DNA of 64,000 nt from an uncultured Lachnospiraceae bacterium (GCA_910577825.1 CAJTOK010000004.1:28850-92849); one strand, 5' to 3'; shown: positions 18,605 through 28,911, numbered from the stretch's first letter. Numbers and translations are program-made. Notes: a model not told the origin generated them from the sequence alone.

Positions 18605-20746
18605 CTAAACTATCATTGCCCCATCTGCATTTTTATAAACTAATCCTTTATCCTCTGAATACATCTGTAAATTTTGTAAAACTGCTATGCCATCTGCAAT
18701 TTCATAACTGCTTCCTTCCTGAAGAAGGTTCTGGTATTCATTTTCATAAAGATTGATTGAATAAATACCAAGCTTTTGTATAATTCCCTTAAAATTTTCC
18801 CGGTTATCAATTTTGTACTGCATCTTTTCTACAAGATGGCAGGCTTTAGTATCTGATGGGATTATAAGCATTTTTGTATCAGATTCTATCATATGGAATA
18901 TTTCTGCTATTCTTTTAAATGGCATTTTAATTCCATCAAGTCCTTTTTCAAAACTTTCTACAATATTACAGGGGTCAAGCTGCTGTTTATCTAATGACTG
19001 TAATGTTTTAAAATAATACTTTATTGCTCCCGGGCTGTCATATACATTATATTTTTCTACTGTTTCCCTGGTTATAGCAACATTCTTTTCAAGCATACGT
19101 GGTACTTTCTCCAAATCAAATACCCATACTATGCTATCCTCTGTTTTTCTTTTTCCTTCCCTGTTACATCTTCCTGCTGCCTGTATAATAGAATCAAGGC
19201 CTGCATTTTCACGGAAAACTGCTGGAAAGTCAATATCAACCCCTGCTTCTATAAGTGAAGTAGATACCACCCTGCAAGTTTCACCCTTTGCTAATTTTTC
19301 ATGGATAATATCTAAAATCTTTTTTCTGTCCACTGGTGCCATATATGTAGATAAATGGTAACGTCCCTCTTCTTCCAGCATATCATATAATTTATGTGCT
19401 TCTGCTTTTGTATTAACAATTATTAAGACCTGCCCTTTTTCATTAACTTTTTGCAGTAAGTCTTCTTCTGTTACATTACCCATTTTTTTAATATGTGTGC
19501 GTTCCAGCTTTTGGAAAATTTCTGTATAATTATGGCATATTTCCTTTACAAAATAAGGTTTTAACCATCTTTCAAGGGCAGGCTGTGTTGCTGTACATAA
19601 AACAGCACTAACCTGGTATGATTTTAACAGCATCTGCAAAGCCTTTACACATGGTATCATTGCATGTAATGGTATCATCTGCACTTCATCAAAAATAATA
19701 ACACTTCCTGCAATATTATGCAGTTTTCTGCACTTTGAAACCTTGTTTGAATATAATGATTCAAAAAATTGTACATTAGTTGTAACAATAACTGGTGCAT
19801 CCCAGTTTTCAGTTGACAGTTTATGTTTCTCATATATTTCATTATCCTGTTTTCCTGAATCCATTAGTGAATTACCATAGTGTGCCAGAACATTTCTTTC
19901 TCCAAGAATTTTTTTAAATACTTCCACATTCTGTTCAATAATGCTTGTATATGGAATTACATATATAATTCTTTCCATACCATTTTGTACAGCATGTTTT
20001 AATGCAAATGCAAGGGAAGATATTGTTTTCCCTCCGCCAGTTGGGACTGTCAGGCTATAACATCCCCTTTGGCCATTACCTGCTGACAGGCATTGTTCTA
20101 GAATCCCTGTACGTATTTTATTAAGTTCTGGTATCTTATCCTTAACCTTACGCCAAGGCTTTATATATTCTGTAATTTTTTTGTAGAGGACATCTATGCT
20201 TTCATATCCGCCCCTTTCAACATTTCCCTGTTCCATAAAATCTTCTGTATCTAAAAAATCACCATCAACTAATGCAGAAAAAAGCATTCTGGTAAAAAAA
20301 CCTTCTTCAAATGGCTCTAGTGCAGGTTCTTGTACTGGTTTAATCCTTATCTCATTTTCATATCCAGAATATTCTTCTATTTCCCTGTTTTTTATTCTTT
20401 GTATTAAATTAGAACCTGTTGTATCCCAGCCATTGGGTATACCTCCATGATGTCCTGCAACTGCAAAAGCACCTGCTGGCATTCTGCGTTTCTGCATCTC
20501 CTTCGCACCTGCTGTAGAATGGTCTGTCATTATTTCATGTTTTCCCCTTATTTTCTGCTGGAAAACATCTGAATATTTTCCAATATCATGTGCCATGCCT
20601 GCCTGGTAAGCATAGTCCTGTACATCTAAATCTTTAATTTTATAATTCTTACAAAATCCAGAAGCCAGTTTAGCAACATTTTCTAGATGTTCCTGTATAG
20701 TTTGTTCTTGCAATTTATTTATATGTGCTACCTTTTTAATGTTCAT
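18605..20746 (-). CDS. cas3: Cas3 helicase-nuclease
   Basis: A 713-residue fusion. The HD nuclease comes first (LENVAKLASGF; AHDIGKYSDVFQ; DHSTAGAKE; AGHHGG). The DExH helicase follows with Walker A TVPTGGGKT, DEVQ as motif II, SAVLCTATQPALE, STSLIEAGVDIDFP and QAAGRCNREGK. It unwinds and shreds DNA marked by Cascade. All core motifs are intact. It is the first gene of the cas operon, with a sigma-A-like promoter upstream. Confidence 0.98.
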   Translation of the reverse strand: MNIKKVAHINKLQEQTIQEHLENVAKLASGFCKNYKIKDLDVQDYAYQAGMAHDIGKYSDVFQQKIRGKHEIMTDHSTAGAKEMQKRRMPAGAFAVAGHHGGIPNGWDTTGSNLIQRIKNREIEEYSGYENEIRIKPVQEPALEPFEEGFFTRMLFSALVDGDFLDTEDFMEQGNVERGGYESIDVLYKKITEYIKPWRKVKDKIPELNKIRTGILEQCLSAGNGQRGCYSLTVPTGGGKTISSLAFALKHAVQNGMERIIYVIPYTSIIEQNVEVFKKILGERNVLAHYGNSLMDSGKQDNEIYEKHKLSTENWDAPVIVTTNVQFFESLYSNKVSKCRKLHNIAGSVIIFDEVQMIPLHAMIPCVKALQMLLKSYQVSAVLCTATQPALERWLKPYFVKEICHNYTEIFQKLERTHIKKMGNVTEEDLLQKVNEKGQVLIIVNTKAEAHKLYDMLEEEGRYHLSTYMAPVDRKKILDIIHEKLAKGETCRVVSTSLIEAGVDIDFPAVFRENAGLDSIIQAAGRCNREGKRKTEDSIVWVFDLEKVPRMLEKNVAITRETVEKYNVYDSPGAIKYYFKTLQSLDKQQLDPCNIVESFEKGLDGIKMPFKRIAEIFHMIESDTKMLIIPSDTKACHLVEKMQYKIDNRENFKGIIQKLGIYSINLYENEYQNLLQEGSSYEIADGIAVLQNLQMYSEDKGLVYKNADGAMIV

Positions 20747-20798
20747 AATGTATCCTTCTTACATATATTTAATCTGTTAATCTAATATTATAAAGCAC

Positions 20799-20828
20799 AT
20801 TATACCACATAAATAACTAAAAACACAA
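20799..20828 (-). promoter_or_regulatory. putative cas operon promoter
   Basis: TTGTGT (20823-20828) and TATAAT (20799-20804) are spaced 18 bp on the minus strand, 53 nt upstream of the cas3 start. Apart from this site and the hairpin at 20920-20950, the stretch 20747-21104 shows nothing I can name. Confidence 0.55.
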
Positions 20829-20919
20829 CTTTTTTATATTATATTTCAAAACAAAATATTTTTGTATTATTGGAAATAACCCAGGGATGTTTATAGAAAT
20901 ACAGAAAAACTATAAAGTA

Positions 20920-20950
20920 AAGGCGGGAGCACTTCGTGCTCCCGCCTTTG
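20920..20950. terminator. 14-bp GC-rich perfect hairpin
   Basis: AAAGGCGGGAGCAC pairs with GTGCTCCCGCCTTT around TTC. It lies between the ftsH 3' end and the cas promoter and most likely ends ftsH transcription, shielding cas3. The T-tract on either side is short. Confidence 0.6.
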
Positions 20951-21104
20951 GAGAAGGTATTTTTGTTACTTATGGGGTGTAGCAAAAACTATATAATGTA
21001 TTGGGGTTTACGGTTATTAGTATAGCAACCTGTGCAATTTAAGTGTGCACAAACTTGCATAAAAAAACTTTTTTATTTTGTGCACTTTCACCATAAAACC
21101 TTTT

Positions 21105-23039
21105 TTATATGCTGTCACTATCACCAGAACTTTCTGTATTTTCTTCTTTTAAGCTTCCTATATGTTTTTTTTGCTCTTTTTCCGCCTTGTCTTCTATTAC
21201 ATGTGGTGCAAAGAGTGATTCAAATTCAAACCTGTCAATTCTTTCTTTTTCAAGAAGAAGTTTTGCACATTTATGCAGGATTTCCATATGCTCTTCCAAT
21301 ATATTTTTAGCTTTGGCATAACATTCATCCATAATATTTTTTACTTCACTGTCTATTTTCTTTGCAACATCTTCACTGTATCCCCTGCTTGTATGCCCGA
21401 AGTCACGCCCGATAAATACTTCGTCCTCATCAGCATAATTAATCATGCCTATATTTTTAGAGAAACCATATTTAGTAACCATTGCTTTGGCTGTATTGGT
21501 TGCCTGTTTTATATCCTGTGAAGCACCTGTTGTTATATCATCAAATATTATAGATTCTGCAATACGCCCGCCAAGGCTTACAATGATATCCTGGAGCATC
21601 TTACCCTTTGTCATAAACATTTCATCACGCTCCGGGAGCGGCATTGTATAGCCTGCTGCCCCTGAGCCTGTTGGTATAATTGATACCATATGGACAGGCC
21701 CTACATCTGGAAGCAGGTGGAACAGTATTGCATGGCCTGCTTCATGGTAGGCAGTGATTTTTTTATCTTTCTCAGAGATAATTTTGCTTTTCTTTTCTTT
21801 GCCTATGCCCACTTTAATAAATGACTTGCTTATATCTTCCTGCTCTATAAACTTGCGTCCTTCCCTTGCACATACAATGGCGGCTTCGTTTAAAAGGTTT
21901 TCAAGGTCTGCACCTGTAAAACCGACTGTAGTCTGTGCAATGGCTTTAAGGTCTACATTATCGCCAAGCGGCTTTCCTTTTGCATGGACATCAAGTATTT
22001 CCTCACGCCCTTTTACATCAGGACGCCCGACTGTAACACGCCTGTCAAAACGTCCGGGACGCAGTATTGCAGGGTCAAGTATATCTACACGGTTTGTAGC
22101 TGCCATAACTATTATGCCTTCATTAATGCCAAAACCATCCATTTCAACAAGCATCTGGTTAAGTGTCTGCTCACGTTCATCATGCCCGCCGCCAAGCCCT
22201 GAACCACGCTTGCGTGCAACTGCATCAATTTCATCTATAAATACAATACATGGTGCACTTCTTTTTGCTTCTGCAAATAAATCCCTTACACGTGAAGCAC
22301 CAACACCAACAAACATCTCTACAAAGTCCGAACCTGAAAGGCTGAAAAACGGCACGCCTGCTTCACCAGCAACAGCCTTTGCAAGAAGGGTCTTGCCGGT
22401 TCCCGGAGGGCCTACAAGTATTATGCCTTTAGGTATACGTGCCCCTACTCCTGTATACTTACCAGGGTTTGCAAGGAAATCAACTATTTCTTCTAATTCT
22501 TCTTTCTCTTCTTTAAGCCCTGCCACATCATTAAATTTCCTGGCGTGCTGGTCATTCGGGTCAATACGCTGGGCACGGCTCTTCCCGAAATTCATCATTT
22601 TGGCATTGCTTCCATTTGTGCCTGCTGACTGTGCAGAAAGGAATGAGAAAAGGAAAAATATAGCAATTATCCCAAGCCCGTACGGAAGCAGTGTGGTAAT
22701 AATCCATGAAGTTTTCTGGATATCATGGACTTTATACTTGTTAGCAAATTCATTGTCATTATTAAGGATTTCTTCAACTTCTTTTACATCAGACACATAA
22801 AAGCTTACTGTCTGGCCTCCGGTTAATGTAACACTTACTTCACCTGTAGGGGTTTCCTGGTTAGGCAGGATTTCTACTGATGCAATCCTTCCGCCATCTA
22901 AATCCGATTTAAATGTATTGATGTTGTATGAACTTGCGGAATTGTTATCTAATGCCCCTGAAAGGTACACTGCAAAAAAAATTATTGCAAGTATTAAAAC
23001 ATAAAATCCTATTCCGGCTGTCTTCATCTGTTTCTTCAT
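21105..23039 (-). CDS. ftsH: ATP-dependent zinc metalloprotease FtsH
   Basis: A 644-residue membrane AAA+ protease. Two transmembrane segments (about 9-27 and 112-132) flank an external domain. The AAA domain has GPPGTGKTLLAKAV, IDEIDAVARKRG and the arginine finger region RPGRFDRR. The protease has HEAGH and the third zinc ligand Glu/Asp region near TTGASQDIKQAT. The C-terminal tail is acidic (KEENTESSGDSDS). It degrades membrane and regulatory proteins. It follows hpt by 26 nt, the normal Firmicutes order. Confidence 0.98.
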   Translation of the reverse strand: MKKQMKTAGIGFYVLILAIIFFAVYLSGALDNNSASSYNINTFKSDLDGGRIASVEILPNQETPTGEVSVTLTGGQTVSFYVSDVKEVEEILNNDNEFANKYKVHDIQKTSWIITTLLPYGLGIIAIFFLFSFLSAQSAGTNGSNAKMMNFGKSRAQRIDPNDQHARKFNDVAGLKEEKEELEEIVDFLANPGKYTGVGARIPKGIILVGPPGTGKTLLAKAVAGEAGVPFFSLSGSDFVEMFVGVGASRVRDLFAEAKRSAPCIVFIDEIDAVARKRGSGLGGGHDEREQTLNQMLVEMDGFGINEGIIVMAATNRVDILDPAILRPGRFDRRVTVGRPDVKGREEILDVHAKGKPLGDNVDLKAIAQTTVGFTGADLENLLNEAAIVCAREGRKFIEQEDISKSFIKVGIGKEKKSKIISEKDKKITAYHEAGHAILFHLLPDVGPVHMVSIIPTGSGAAGYTMPLPERDEMFMTKGKMLQDIIVSLGGRIAESIIFDDITTGASQDIKQATNTAKAMVTKYGFSKNIGMINYADEDEVFIGRDFGHTSRGYSEDVAKKIDSEVKNIMDECYAKAKNILEEHMEILHKCAKLLLEKERIDRFEFESLFAPHVIEDKAEKEQKKHIGSLKEENTESSGDSDSI

Positions 23040-23065
23040 CTATAATCTCCTTTAATGTTATTATT

Positions 23066-23596
23066 TCAGTCTTCTATAAACTCCACTTCCCCTATATACG
23101 GAAGATTACGGTATTTTTGTGCATAATCAAGCCCATATCCTGCTACAAACTTATCAGGTATAACAAAACCTGTATATTCAGCTTCAATTTCTGTTTCCCT
23201 TCTGGCAGGTTTATCTAATAATGTACACAGCTTAAGGCTTGCAGGGTTTCTTGCAAGCAGCATCTTCTTTGTAAGGCTTAGTGTTGAACCTGTATCCACT
23301 ATATCTTCAACAACAATACAGTGCAATCCGTCAACTGGTTCATCAAGGTCTTTTTTTACCACAAGCCTTCCCTGGCTTTCTGTACTGTCCCCATAGCTTG
23401 AAACTGCCATAAAATCAATTGTTACTGGCACTGACAGCCTTTTGGCAAGTTCGCAGCAAAAGAAAACACTGCCTTTTAATATACATATAAGGTGTATTTC
23501 CTTTCCTTCATAGTCTTTATTAATCTGTGCTGCCATTTCTGTTATCTTCTCTGTTATCTGCTTTTCTGTAATCATCTCATGTATAATTTCACCCAT
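23066..23596 (-). CDS. hpt: hypoxanthine phosphoribosyltransferase
   Basis: A 176-residue enzyme with the PRPP-binding motif VVEDIVDTGSTL near residue 95 and CILKGSVFF near 40. It salvages hypoxanthine and guanine to IMP and GMP. The start is ATG 23596, with AAGGAGAG upstream; the frame could extend to 23653 but that overlaps tilS by 50 nt. Gene order tilS-hpt-ftsH is conserved. Confidence 0.97.
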   Translation of the reverse strand: MGEIIHEMITEKQITEKITEMAAQINKDYEGKEIHLICILKGSVFFCCELAKRLSVPVTIDFMAVSSYGDSTESQGRLVVKKDLDEPVDGLHCIVVEDIVDTGSTLSLTKKMLLARNPASLKLCTLLDKPARRETEIEAEYTGFVIPDKFVAGYGLDYAQKYRNLPYIGEVEFIED

Positions 23597-23600
23597 CTCG

Positions 23601-25028
23601 CTAATTCTCTCCTTCTGTGCACAAAGTTGCACGTAAAACTTCCATTGTCCCATCTGTCACATAATAGTATGCACTGCACCTTCCAGTAGAAGGTATCCAC
23701 AGTATATGGCTTCCTTCTGCCAGTACCCATGTCCTGCCACGTTCATCTGCTGGTATCTTGCTGTCAATAAATATACGGCTTAGTTTTTTCCTTGGGCCGC
23801 TAGTGCCAAGCCACATATAATCACCATCCCTTGGATATCTGAACTGTGGCATAAATTTTATTTTATCATAATCAAAGCATTTAGTACAGTAATTTTTTTC
23901 TATAATATGGGAAATATCTTTCCTTGCTACCCTTTCAAATAAAATAATATGCCCTTCACCATTAATATATTCAAGCCTGGTCCTGCCTGGCACACAAATA
24001 TCCCTGCATTTATTATTGTGGCTGTGTGTATCCTTGCTGCTTTCTTTTTTCCTTATCCATATTTTATTATAATCCCTTCCTGCTTCCATCCCATACGGCA
24101 GGCTGGTTCTTTTTCCTGTATCCTTGTATAAAAGCCCTGTTACCAGGTCTATATGCTTTGATGTTATATCCTTGCGCCGGCCTGCCACATGTACTGCCAT
24201 GCGCAAAAATATTTCCCTTTGCAGCACAACATCCTCTTTCATTATTATATCTGCATCTGTAATACATGCGTCCTTATCTTCCTTTACAATCTGTTTATAC
24301 CGCTTTTCTGCCTGCTTGTCAATATAGGCATAAATATCCTGCAGCTGCCTGGCAGTACCTGCAATCCGTTCCGCAGCTGCCGGCTGGATATTTTCTGTTA
24401 TATATGGCATTATACTGTTACGTATCATATTTCTTGCATATTTATTCCCTTCATTAGTAGAATCTATACAATAGCCTGTGCCTTCTTCCATAAGTGCTTC
24501 CTCTATCTCTGCACGCTTTATGCCAAGAAGAGGCCTGATAATATTGCCATTAGAGGCTCTCATGCCGCCAAGCCCCCTTATGCCGCTTCCCCTTAGAAGC
24601 TGGAACAGCACCGTTTCCGCCTGGTCGTCTTTATGGTGCGCCACGGCAGTTTTATTATATCCAAGTTCCTTTCTCACACTTTCAAAACACTCATACCTGT
24701 ACCTTCTGCCTGCTTCCTCCTCTGTAATTTTTAATTCTGCTGCCAGTGCAGGTATATCTTTATAAAAAATCCTGCACCTGTACCCCAGGCTTTGTACAAA
24801 GTTTTCTGTAAACTTTTCATCATGCAGGGCTTCTTCCCCCCTTATCCCGTGGTTAATATGTACTGCACAAAGGGAAAGATTATATTCTTCTGCAAGTGCT
24901 GCAAGCACAAGGAATAAAAAAACAGAATCCGCGCCTCCTGAAACCCCTGTAATAATTTTATCCCCGTATTTTACCAAAGCATTATCTTCAATAAATTTTT
25001 TAACCTTTAAATATACACTGTTCTTCAT
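23601..25028 (-). CDS. tilS: tRNA(Ile)-lysidine synthase
   Basis: A 475-residue N-type ATP pyrophosphatase. The PP-loop SGGADSVFLFL is at about 31, VHINHGIRGEEA near 57, and AVAHHKDDQAETVLFQLLRG near 130. The C-terminal substrate-binding domain is present. It converts C34 of the CAU-anticodon tRNA-Ile to lysidine and is essential. It begins 15 nt after spoIIE. Confidence 0.97.
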   Translation of the reverse strand: MKNSVYLKVKKFIEDNALVKYGDKIITGVSGGADSVFLFLVLAALAEEYNLSLCAVHINHGIRGEEALHDEKFTENFVQSLGYRCRIFYKDIPALAAELKITEEEAGRRYRYECFESVRKELGYNKTAVAHHKDDQAETVLFQLLRGSGIRGLGGMRASNGNIIRPLLGIKRAEIEEALMEEGTGYCIDSTNEGNKYARNMIRNSIMPYITENIQPAAAERIAGTARQLQDIYAYIDKQAEKRYKQIVKEDKDACITDADIIMKEDVVLQREIFLRMAVHVAGRRKDITSKHIDLVTGLLYKDTGKRTSLPYGMEAGRDYNKIWIRKKESSKDTHSHNNKCRDICVPGRTRLEYINGEGHIILFERVARKDISHIIEKNYCTKCFDYDKIKFMPQFRYPRDGDYMWLGTSGPRKKLSRIFIDSKIPADERGRTWVLAEGSHILWIPSTGRCSAYYYVTDGTMEVLRATLCTEGEN

Positions 25029-25042
25029 CTGGTTTCCCGTAT

Positions 25043-27328
25043 CTATTTACCTCTCTCCCACAGCCCTGCCACTATCACTGTCATATCATCTGATGCCTTT
25101 CCGCCATTTCTTCTTACAGCCTCATCTAATATATGCTTTGCAATTTCCTGTGGGTTTATTATTTCACAACGTTTTAAGTATGCGGATAAATCATCCCCGT
25201 TTTCCATAAAACAATCCGCAACACCGTCTGTCATCATTATAACATAATCACCACCAGATATCCCGGTTTTTCCCACATATGATTCAATTTCATGTACAAC
25301 GCCTACTGGCAGTGTCTGCCCTTCTATCATCATTACACGCTTATTATGCCTCAGATACGTTGCACAAGCCCCGTTTTTAAGGAAGCAGCAGTCCCCTTTA
25401 TAAAGGTTTAATATAACTATATCGGCTGTTGCATAGCCATCTTCTTCCTCCCCTGGGATATAAAGCGAATTTATAAGCCTTATTGCAGAGCTATGTGAAA
25501 AACCTGCTTCTGCCATCTGTTCTAAAAGTTCTATTACAGTTTTGCTTTCTTCCATTGCACCGCTTCCGCTTCCCATCCCGTCTGAAAGTGCAAGAAGCAT
25601 CTCACCGCCTGGAAGTGATATACATGAAAATGTATCGCCCGATATTTCTTCACCATCTTTGGGAATCCTGGCAACGCCTGTAACTGCGTAAAGCGGCGTA
25701 TCTTCTACAAATACAAAATTCACCATTTCATTCACAAGGACTTTCCTCGATTCTTCAGACGGGCATATTGTCCTTCCAAGGACTTTTGAAAGCACCCTTG
25801 CTACTTCTGTGGAAGTTACAAGCCTTCCCTTTGCTGTTTTAGCCTGCAGGCTTATTTCCAGCCTGCCATCCTGCTTTTCATATGCAAATATGTCATCTGC
25901 AACAACCTTTTTCTTTTCCAGTTCCCACGTAATCTTTTCTTCTATATCAAGTGAAAAGTCTTTTATCTGTGGCAGGTTTTCTGCAAAATGCTTTACCATG
26001 TCGCTTACTTCTTTCATCTGCCCTGCAACAACCTTTCTGCTTTCTGCCATGCGGTTTTTAAAGCCCATAAGGGTTCTTGCCATATAAAGGTTCTGGTTGG
26101 CCTCTGACAGGAATTTTTCTGGACATATGCACTCGTCAAGAAATTCTGCCGGCATCTGTGCAGGTATAATACAGCCCTGTTCCTGTGCAACAGCAAGTGT
26201 ATTAAATATTTCAGGCCTGCATATTGCAACCTGTCCCAGGCATTTTTCCCTGTTGCCACAGCTGCCGCACACCTTCTCAGACATTTCATTCATCATTTTG
26301 CGCATATCATGGTTGTTCATTTCAAATTTACTTTCTGTTTCTTTCATTAAAGCAACTGACAATTTGCCAAATGCTTCCGAAAATTCTTCCAGGCGCCGGC
26401 GCATCATATCCTGTAACCCCTTTTTTTCACTGGGGGGATTTCTCCTGTGCCGCTCTATCTTCCTAAAGAACTGTGAAGGTATACATAAGAATATAATCCC
26501 TGAAAGTATTACTGCTTTCAGTGTGCCTTCTTCCATATTACTGCCATCAAGCATATAATTCAGTGATATTGCCGACGTAAAAAACGATATTACCATTAAA
26601 AGCCTCCCCTGCCCCTGCAAAATTCCCGCACATATGCCAAGAAGCGCCATTATCCCTATTACACCAGATGACCTTCCACATAATGCAAACAGTATTCCCG
26701 CCGATGTGCCTGCAACCGCTGCAGTGCCTGTCCCATAACAATAACCCGTTAAAAGAAGTGTAAAATATATAACTATATCTACAATGGAAATTCCCGATAC
26801 ATCCACTTTTGGAAAACCCCAGGCCGCCAGTGCGCCAATAATTACCATGCTTGCCATCTCCTCATTGCCAGGTTCATTATATTTCCCAGGATGGAGAAGA
26901 AAATGTATGCCATCATGGAATATCCTTGTACACGCAATTATCATTATACTGCTTAATACGGCAAGCCATACATTAAACACATTATATGGAAGAATGCACA
27001 GCTGCAGTGCCCACAGTGCAGCAGATGCAATGGCAGATATAATTGCAGCATGTCCCATCTTAATATGTATCCCCCTTCTGCCTGCCATATCTGAAGCCAG
27101 GATAAGCGCCAGCATAACCATTCCGCCGCATATGGCCGTTTCCATGCTCATGCTGCTGCATGACATTCCAAGAAAAACCGACAGTGCAACCGTAAAAATG
27201 CCCCCGCCCTCTGCAAACCCTGCCGCAAAATATGCAATACCAGCAGGATTAAGCCCAAATATGCTTACACGCCCAACCAAAAACCCTAAAACCATCTGCA
27301 AAAGCATTCTTTTCTGAATCTGTTTCAT
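25043..27328 (-). CDS. spoIIE: stage II sporulation protein E (PP2C-type phosphatase)
   Basis: A 761-residue protein starting at ATG 27328, which has GGAGG 6 nt upstream. The first ~300 residues contain about ten membrane helices. A central region with two CxxC-like pairs (CGSCGNREKC) follows. The C-terminal 200 residues are a PPM/PP2C phosphatase with ALSDGMGSGSGA and MMTDGVADC, which supply the metal-binding Asp residues. It dephosphorylates SpoIIAA to activate sigma-F in the forespore and links to the division septum. Its presence supports a spore-forming host. Confidence 0.96.
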   Translation of the reverse strand: MKQIQKRMLLQMVLGFLVGRVSIFGLNPAGIAYFAAGFAEGGGIFTVALSVFLGMSCSSMSMETAICGGMVMLALILASDMAGRRGIHIKMGHAAIISAIASAALWALQLCILPYNVFNVWLAVLSSIMIIACTRIFHDGIHFLLHPGKYNEPGNEEMASMVIIGALAAWGFPKVDVSGISIVDIVIYFTLLLTGYCYGTGTAAVAGTSAGILFALCGRSSGVIGIMALLGICAGILQGQGRLLMVISFFTSAISLNYMLDGSNMEEGTLKAVILSGIIFLCIPSQFFRKIERHRRNPPSEKKGLQDMMRRRLEEFSEAFGKLSVALMKETESKFEMNNHDMRKMMNEMSEKVCGSCGNREKCLGQVAICRPEIFNTLAVAQEQGCIIPAQMPAEFLDECICPEKFLSEANQNLYMARTLMGFKNRMAESRKVVAGQMKEVSDMVKHFAENLPQIKDFSLDIEEKITWELEKKKVVADDIFAYEKQDGRLEISLQAKTAKGRLVTSTEVARVLSKVLGRTICPSEESRKVLVNEMVNFVFVEDTPLYAVTGVARIPKDGEEISGDTFSCISLPGGEMLLALSDGMGSGSGAMEESKTVIELLEQMAEAGFSHSSAIRLINSLYIPGEEEDGYATADIVILNLYKGDCCFLKNGACATYLRHNKRVMMIEGQTLPVGVVHEIESYVGKTGISGGDYVIMMTDGVADCFMENGDDLSAYLKRCEIINPQEIAKHILDEAVRRNGGKASDDMTVIVAGLWERGK

Positions 27329-27454
27329 TGTAATCCTCCATTCCAAAATATTCCCGTTTTGTTTTTTGCCAGCACAGTATAAGAAAATTCTTTTGCATAT
27401 TTTGTCAAATCTAAGGTTAGAATAAAAAAAATATGCCATTGTTTAAACGGCATA

Positions 27455-27775
27455 TTAATCGTCATTATCAGGTTCAAATATAATCTCATCTTTATAAACA
27501 AGTCCAAGTTTTTCCCTTGCAACTTCTTCAACATACTCATCTGTTTTTACATACTTTTCATATTCTTCCAGTTCCTCTGCCCTTTTATCCGCTTCCTTTT
27601 TTTCTTTTTCCAGCCCTTTAATCTGCCTTGCATATTCTTTCTCCTGTGTCTTTAATACTGAATATTTATATGCCATTGTACCACAAAGCACCATGGACAA
27701 TACAATAATGCCAAGAACTGTAAAACGTCCTATCCGCTTTTTACGGCTAGTCCTTCTTTTCCTTCTGCGTGCCAT
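27455..27775 (-). CDS. divIC: septum formation initiator family protein (DivIC/FtsB-like)
   Basis: A 106-residue bitopic membrane protein: a very basic N-terminus (MARRRKRRTSRKKR), one membrane helix (about 17-34), an external coiled coil (about 40-80, EKEKKEADKRAEELEEYE) and a conserved tail VEEVAREKLGLVYKDE. It takes part in the FtsL-DivIC-DivIB divisome complex. Position between yabQ and spoIIE is typical. Confidence 0.92.
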   Translation of the reverse strand: MARRRKRRTSRKKRIGRFTVLGIIVLSMVLCGTMAYKYSVLKTQEKEYARQIKGLEKEKKEADKRAEELEEYEKYVKTDEYVEEVAREKLGLVYKDEIIFEPDNDD

Positions 27776-27864
27776 AAAACCACCTGCCTTCCATAAAACT
27801 AATATCCTAGCTGCCAGTTTATATAAATATACACCATATTTTTACTTTTTACAATCCAGAAACC

Positions 27865-28257
27865 TTAATTACTTTCCGTTTTTTTAGCTTTTTTCTGCTG
27901 CCTTTCCTGCCGCTTTTTCTTAAACAGCCTGTACAGTGATGGCCTGTGGCTGCCGAAAATCTTTACAAGCACACCCCTGACGGGCCTGCTTATCCCCTTT
28001 TCGTACAGCCATGCCCCTGCCAGAAGCATAAGCGCCCCGTACCACCGTATTTCACCGTCGTTATAAACAAAAAATATGTAGTACACAGGTACAGATGCCG
28101 CCGCCCAGTATAAGATATCTTCAGCCCATATTAGTATACCAGGATGCCAGAACATCCACCTGGAAAGCCTTAATACCTCATAACAAAAAACCAGAGCCAT
28201 TCCACAACACAGTGTTACTATAAGAAAAGTAACCTGTCCATGAATTATTTCACTCAC
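27865..28257 (-). CDS. yabQ: spore cortex biosynthesis protein YabQ
   Basis: A 130-residue membrane protein with about four hydrophobic segments and a Lys-rich tail (FKKKRQERQQKKAKK). Length, topology and overlap with yabP (4 nt) identify YabQ, needed for cortex formation during sporulation in Bacillus. Confidence 0.88.
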   Translation of the reverse strand: MSEIIHGQVTFLIVTLCCGMALVFCYEVLRLSRWMFWHPGILIWAEDILYWAAASVPVYYIFFVYNDGEIRWYGALMLLAGAWLYEKGISRPVRGVLVKIFGSHRPSLYRLFKKKRQERQQKKAKKTESN

Positions 28258-28553
28258 TGAAACATCCTCCCAAGAAATGAAGCTGCTTTTTTAGCTGGTT
28301 CTTCCTTATCAGAATATGCAAAACTGTCTATCCTTCCGTCAACATCAACTTCGCCTTTTTCAAGGGAAAGCCTGTTCACATGAAGCTCATCACCCCTTAT
28401 AAGCAGTATTCCCTGCTCTGTTTCAAGATAGACCTCTTTTGCATCAAACGACAGCACATCCCTTACGCCTGACAACACCGCTGTCCGCCTTGCATTAAGA
28501 TAAACCTTATGTACCTGTTTACCCTGTCTTTCTTCCATCCTTCTGTCTTCCAT
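28254..28553 (-). CDS. yabP: sporulation protein YabP
   Basis: A 99-residue YabP/YqfC-type protein. The beta-rich core reads AVLSGVRDVLSFDAKEVYLE ... IRGDELHVNRLSLEKGEVDV as in the family. It is translated just ahead of yabQ, with a 4-nt overlap. Confidence 0.92.
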   Translation of the reverse strand: MEDRRMEERQGKQVHKVYLNARRTAVLSGVRDVLSFDAKEVYLETEQGILLIRGDELHVNRLSLEKGEVDVDGRIDSFAYSDKEEPAKKAASFLGRMFQ

Positions 28554-28603
28554 AAAAAACCCCCTTCATATTCTTATCATAGTATATGAGGGGAGCATGG
28601 AAA

Positions 28604-28843
28604 TTATAACACTTTGTAAAGTTCTTTGGCTTCATCTTTCTTATAGGTCTCTTCTAAGCTTAAAACTTCAACTTTCACTTGTTTGTCGCCGAACCCAATC
28701 TCTATAATATCGCCAACCTTAACATTAAGTGATGCTTTTGCCTTCTTTCCATTTACTGATATCCTGCCTGCATCACATGCCTCATTTGCAACAGGCCTCC
28801 TCTTAATCAGCCTTGAAACTTTAAGATACTTATCTAATCTCAT
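28604..28843 (-). CDS. rqcP: S4-domain RNA-binding protein RqcP (YabO, Hsp15-like)
   Basis: A 79-residue S4 domain: MRLDKYLKVSRLIKRR, ANEACDAGRISVNGKKAK, and VGDIIEIGFG. RqcP supports RqcH-driven alanine tailing in ribosome quality control. ATG 28843 is preferred over 28849 because GGGAG is then 8 nt upstream. It lies between hup and yabP as in Bacillus. Confidence 0.92.
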   Translation of the reverse strand: MRLDKYLKVSRLIKRRPVANEACDAGRISVNGKKAKASLNVKVGDIIEIGFGDKQVKVEVLSLEETYKKDEAKELYKVL

Positions 28844-28864
28844 AAACATGCTCCCTTTCTATGC

Positions 28865-28890
28865 AAAAGAGACTGCCAAAAGGCAGCCTC
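28865..28890 (-). terminator. terminator downstream of hup
   Basis: GAGGCTGCC-TTTT-GGCAGTCTC followed by TTTTGC on the minus strand, 22 nt after the hup stop. It would separate the strongly expressed hup from rqcP, perhaps with partial read-through. Confidence 0.75.
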
Positions 28891-28911
28891 AGCAATTACC
28901 ATAAACAAAAA

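Noticed and set aside
21754..22800. 348-codon plus-strand ORF
   Set aside because: Fully antisense to the conserved AAA domain of ftsH; composition follows codon constraints of the real gene.
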